A DNA stretch of 64,000 nt from NCBI RefSeq assembly GCF_035989285.1, contig NZ_CP108513.1, positions 2,728,001 to 2,792,000 of the forward strand. The letters are read 5' to 3'. Position 1 is the stretch's first letter, and each line of letters opens with the position of its first letter. Under the pieces are notes generated by a model that saw only the letters and a program-made list of their open reading frames with translations, did not search any database and was not told the DNA's origin. The translations under genes and the position numbers were made by a program. This DNA comes from Streptomyces sp. NBC_01235 (lineage in GTDB: Bacteria; Actinomycetota; Actinomycetes; Streptomycetales; Streptomycetaceae). Positions 61,777 to 64,000 of this stretch are shown here, piece after piece.

Positions 61777-64000
61777 GGCGCACCTCCGGGGCTTCCGTGA
61801 ACGCCGCCCCGGGCGTTCCGGTAGACGTTGATGTAGTGAGTCAGTTCACCGGTCCTTCCGATGATCCCCACCGGCCCGTTCTCGACGTACACCTTGGCCT
61901 TGTCCCCGACCCACAGGCCCTCGGCGTCGGCATAGGCGGCAGCGTCCAGAACCGCCTTTTCCGCGTCGACACTGGTCAGGAAGACGCTCTTCGTCGATCC
62001 CCCCGTGATCGGCAGGTGTTTCACCATGGCTTCGTTGCTCACCGTGTAGGTGCCGTTGCTCAGCTGGCCGTGGCGGTTCACGTAGGTCTCGGGAGGCACA
62101 AAGCAAGTTGAGTTGTGCACGAGTACCGGTGTGTCGCCCGCCAGCACATAGTAGGTGTGCAGCTGCTCGATCGTGAGGTTGTACATCGCCGCGGCGCCGG
62201 CTCGGGGCAGGACGCCGACCAGGGAGACATGGCCCTTGTCGGTGGTCCGCAGAGCGTGACCGGGAGTGAGCCGGCCGGCGGGGGCCCACTGGTGAGTGGT
62301 GGCGTCCCAGAAGGGGTGCATGGCCGTGGTGCGGAGGGTCGAGATCGTGCCGTCGCCGGCACGGACCCTGAGGTCGACGAGGTCTTCGTCCCAGTGCACG
62401 AGTTCGGCCGTGACCGTGCGCACAGCGCTCTTTCCGGTCGTGGGATCGGTGGCGATGATCTTGTCGCCGGTCTTGACCTCGGCTATCGGTTTGGTCGTGC
62501 CGTCGGCCATGAGGACCTGGGTGTCCGGGTCGAAGCTGTTCTTGCAGCGGCCGGTGGAGGAGCTCTTGCCTTCTCCGTAGGCGACGCCGAGGTACGCCAG
62601 GAAGACCATGTTGGTGTATTCCTCGATGGTCTTGCCCCGTGCCACCTCCTTGGCCTTCTCGTCGCACTCGCTCACGTGGTACGCGCAATAGGTGGCGGCG
62701 ATCTCCTTGGCGACGGCTGGGTCGGCGTCGTCACCGTTGTCCAGGATGTACTTGTACGCCTGCCGGCAGCCCTCACGTCCGAAGCACGCACTGCCCTTCT
62801 TGGCACTCTCGTAGACCGGGTTGTCCCAGAAGTCGTTCGAGAACTCCCCGATCATGCTTCTGGAGAAGTAGTCCGACAGCTTGGCCATGTCGTTCGTGAC
62901 CGGCGTGAACGTGGCCACCCACGCCCGCTTCCGGGCCTGCTGACGCTTGTAGATGTTGCCGCGGTGGTAGTCGGACGTGCCCGTCTTCGGGTCGTAGCCG
63001 ACTTCCTGCTGCTGGTGCTTGCTGCAGTACTTGACGTCGTACTGGCAGGAGTTGGGCCTGGACCCGATCTCCGTGCCCGTGGGGTCCGAGTACCTGAGGG
63101 GGTTGTTGACGGCGTAGGTGTAGCCGTGCATCTGTTGTGGGTCGTCCGTGGTGAGGACCGGGTCCACGGACAGGAAACGGCCGGTCGCCGGGTCGTACTC
63201 GCGAGCGCCCAGGTGGGTGAGACCCGTCGCGGCGTCGGCGGTGCCGCCGATGAAGCCCCGGGTGCCGGGCCAGTTCGTGGGCTCGGTGCCGCGGAGTTCA
63301 CCGAAGGGCTTGGTACGACGCTGGGTGAGCTCCTGGGTGGTGGCGTCGACGGACAGCTGGGCCGTGCCGTGGTGGTCGGCCAGGGTGAAGGAGATCTTGC
63401 CGTCGTCGCTCTGCACCGCCTGGTGGCCGCCGCCGAGGTCGAAGTAGCGGGTGCCCTTGGCCGCGCTCGCGCCCTTGGGCAGGGTGACCTCGGTGGTGCC
63501 CAGGTAGAGAGTGGTCTCGGACGGGGTACGGCCGATCAGACGTTTGCCGTCGGCGTCGTACAGGTACTCCGTGACCTTGGGGCTGCCGTTCTCCACCGGC
63601 TCGGTGACCTTCGCCAAGCGGCCCTCGACGTCCCAGTCCAGGGTCTGGGAGGTGCCGTCGCCGAGCAGACGGGTGTGGGTGTCGCCGATGTCGTCATACG
63701 TGAAGCTGTCCGTGGACTTGACGGTCCCGGTGGTGGTGTCGACCGAGGCCAGCTTGTGCGAGCCCGGCTTCGGGTAGTTGTAGACGCGCTGCGTGTCCGA
63801 CCCGCCCGTGGTGCTGTGGCCGGTCTCGGTGAGCCGGTTGCCGACCACGTCGTAGGTGTAGGAGTCCCAGTAGGGGGCCGGGCCGCCCAGCACGCCGGTG
63901 GCGGGGGCGCTCGCGCAGGCCGTGGTGGACTGTGTCCACGCCTCGGTCGTGCGGCCCAGGTAGTCGTAGGCGAAGCACTGGTTGTCGGTGCCGGTGCGGG
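61773..64000 (-). CDS. RHS-repeat polymorphic toxin with Hint pretoxin domain (5' end off window)
   Basis: The C-terminal ~742 residues are visible. RHS/YD repeats (YDVVGNRLTETG, LDWDVEGRLAKV, YLYDADGKRLIG) precede the RHS core motif LGAREYDPATGRFLSVDPV and NPLRYSDPTG. Then come a Cys-rich linker (SCQYDVKYCSKHQQQ), a Hint domain starting with Cys (CKNSFDPDTQVLMADG) and ending VLVHN at 62112, and a final 112-residue domain (STCFVPPETYVNRHGQ ... THYINVYRNARGGVHG) that should be the toxin. The toxin type is not recognised. The frame stays open to the edge, so the export region is not seen. Confidence 0.92.
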   Translation of the reverse strand, partial: RTGTDNQCFAYDYLGRTTEAWTQSTTACASAPATGVLGGPAPYWDSYTYDVVGNRLTETGHSTTGGSDTQRVYNYPKPGSHKLASVDTTTGTVKSTDSFTYDDIGDTHTRLLGDGTSQTLDWDVEGRLAKVTEPVENGSPKVTEYLYDADGKRLIGRTPSETTLYLGTTEVTLPKGASAAKGTRYFDLGGGHQAVQSDDGKISFTLADHHGTAQLSVDATTQELTQRRTKPFGELRGTEPTNWPGTRGFIGGTADAATGLTHLGAREYDPATGRFLSVDPVLTTDDPQQMHGYTYAVNNPLRYSDPTGTEIGSRPNSCQYDVKYCSKHQQQEVGYDPKTGTSDYHRGNIYKRQQARKRAWVATFTPVTNDMAKLSDYFSRSMIGEFSNDFWDNPVYESAKKGSACFGREGCRQAYKYILDNGDDADPAVAKEIAATYCAYHVSECDEKAKEVARGKTIEEYTNMVFLAYLGVAYGEGKSSSTGRCKNSFDPDTQVLMADGTTKPIAEVKTGDKIIATDPTTGKSAVRTVTAELVHWDEDLVDLRVRAGDGTISTLRTTAMHPFWDATTHQWAPAGRLTPGHALRTTDKGHVSLVGVLPRAGAAAMYNLTIEQLHTYYVLAGDTPVLVHNSTCFVPPETYVNRHGQLSNGTYTVSNEAMVKHLPITGGSTKSVFLTSVDAEKAVLDAAAYADAEGLWVGDKAKVYVENGPVGIIGRTGELTHYINVYRNARGGVHGSPGGAP

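Overview
The window is high-GC (about 72% by eye) actinobacterial chromosome and almost certainly comes from a Streptomyces. It carries Pup-proteasome genes, the mycothiol ligase mshC, a gyl-type glycerol operon, two chaplin genes (long chpC, short chpH), F420-type luciferase-like and Tat-exported redox proteins, and many GTG starts with strong GC bias at third codon positions. From memory, the gene order resembles the SCO1640s-1680s stretch of S. coelicolor. No database was searched.

Layout. 1-8.2 kb: dop (cut by the left edge), the proteasomal ATPase arc/mpa, a 3Fe-4S ferredoxin, an anchored secreted protein, tRNA m1A58 methyltransferase, a site-2 protease with CBS domains, a RecB/Cas4-like nuclease and a NarL-type response regulator. 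8.2-16.3 kb: two tandem peptide-binding lipoproteins, a candidate 48-residue small ORF, a HAD phosphatase and metH. 16.6-21.9 kb: gylR-glpF-glpK-glpD, with a matching candidate operator before gylR and before glpF. 22.1-24.5 kb: a decayed amidohydrolase, four tandem 13-bp repeats just before a FadR-type regulator, and a PAC2 protein. 24.5-29.2 kb: a secreted beta-propeller protein and mshC with the kinase-like SCO1664 family gene, DUF3090 and a histidine phosphatase. 29.2-36.8 kb: CorA, ferritin-like, LLM and aldo/keto reductase genes, then a RecD2-like protein that has lost its ATPase motifs. 36.8-41.3 kb: chpC, chpH, an M20 peptidase, tRNA-Leu(GAG) and an unknown gene running into that tRNA.

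41.3-47.3 kb: the most interesting pair. A 1288-residue membrane NRPS has the adenylation / carrier / six-TM / three acetyltransferase-like-domain plan of epsilon-poly-L-lysine synthetase and a lysine-like specificity code. It overlaps a gene for an M1 zinc aminopeptidase. A 62-bp direct repeat follows. 47.4-52.2 kb: a gluconate operon (gntR, gntK, gntP-type permease, gluconate 5-dehydrogenase) ending in a deletion scar that joins a truncated idnD to a start-less, frameshifted imine-reductase-like gene. 52.2-61.3 kb: a sulfite-oxidase-fold molybdoenzyme with its cytochrome b, transport and small membrane proteins, a NUDIX hydrolase, a quinone-reductase-like protein, a His-rich repeat protein, and an APH-like kinase/acyl-CoA dehydrogenase pair. 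61.4-64 kb: an RHS-Hint polymorphic toxin (5' end off the right edge) with a 4-nt-overlapping candidate immunity gene.

Most transcription units end in long perfect hairpins, usually without a T-tract, many of them between convergent genes. Rejected frames are mostly long antisense ORFs created by the codon bias.
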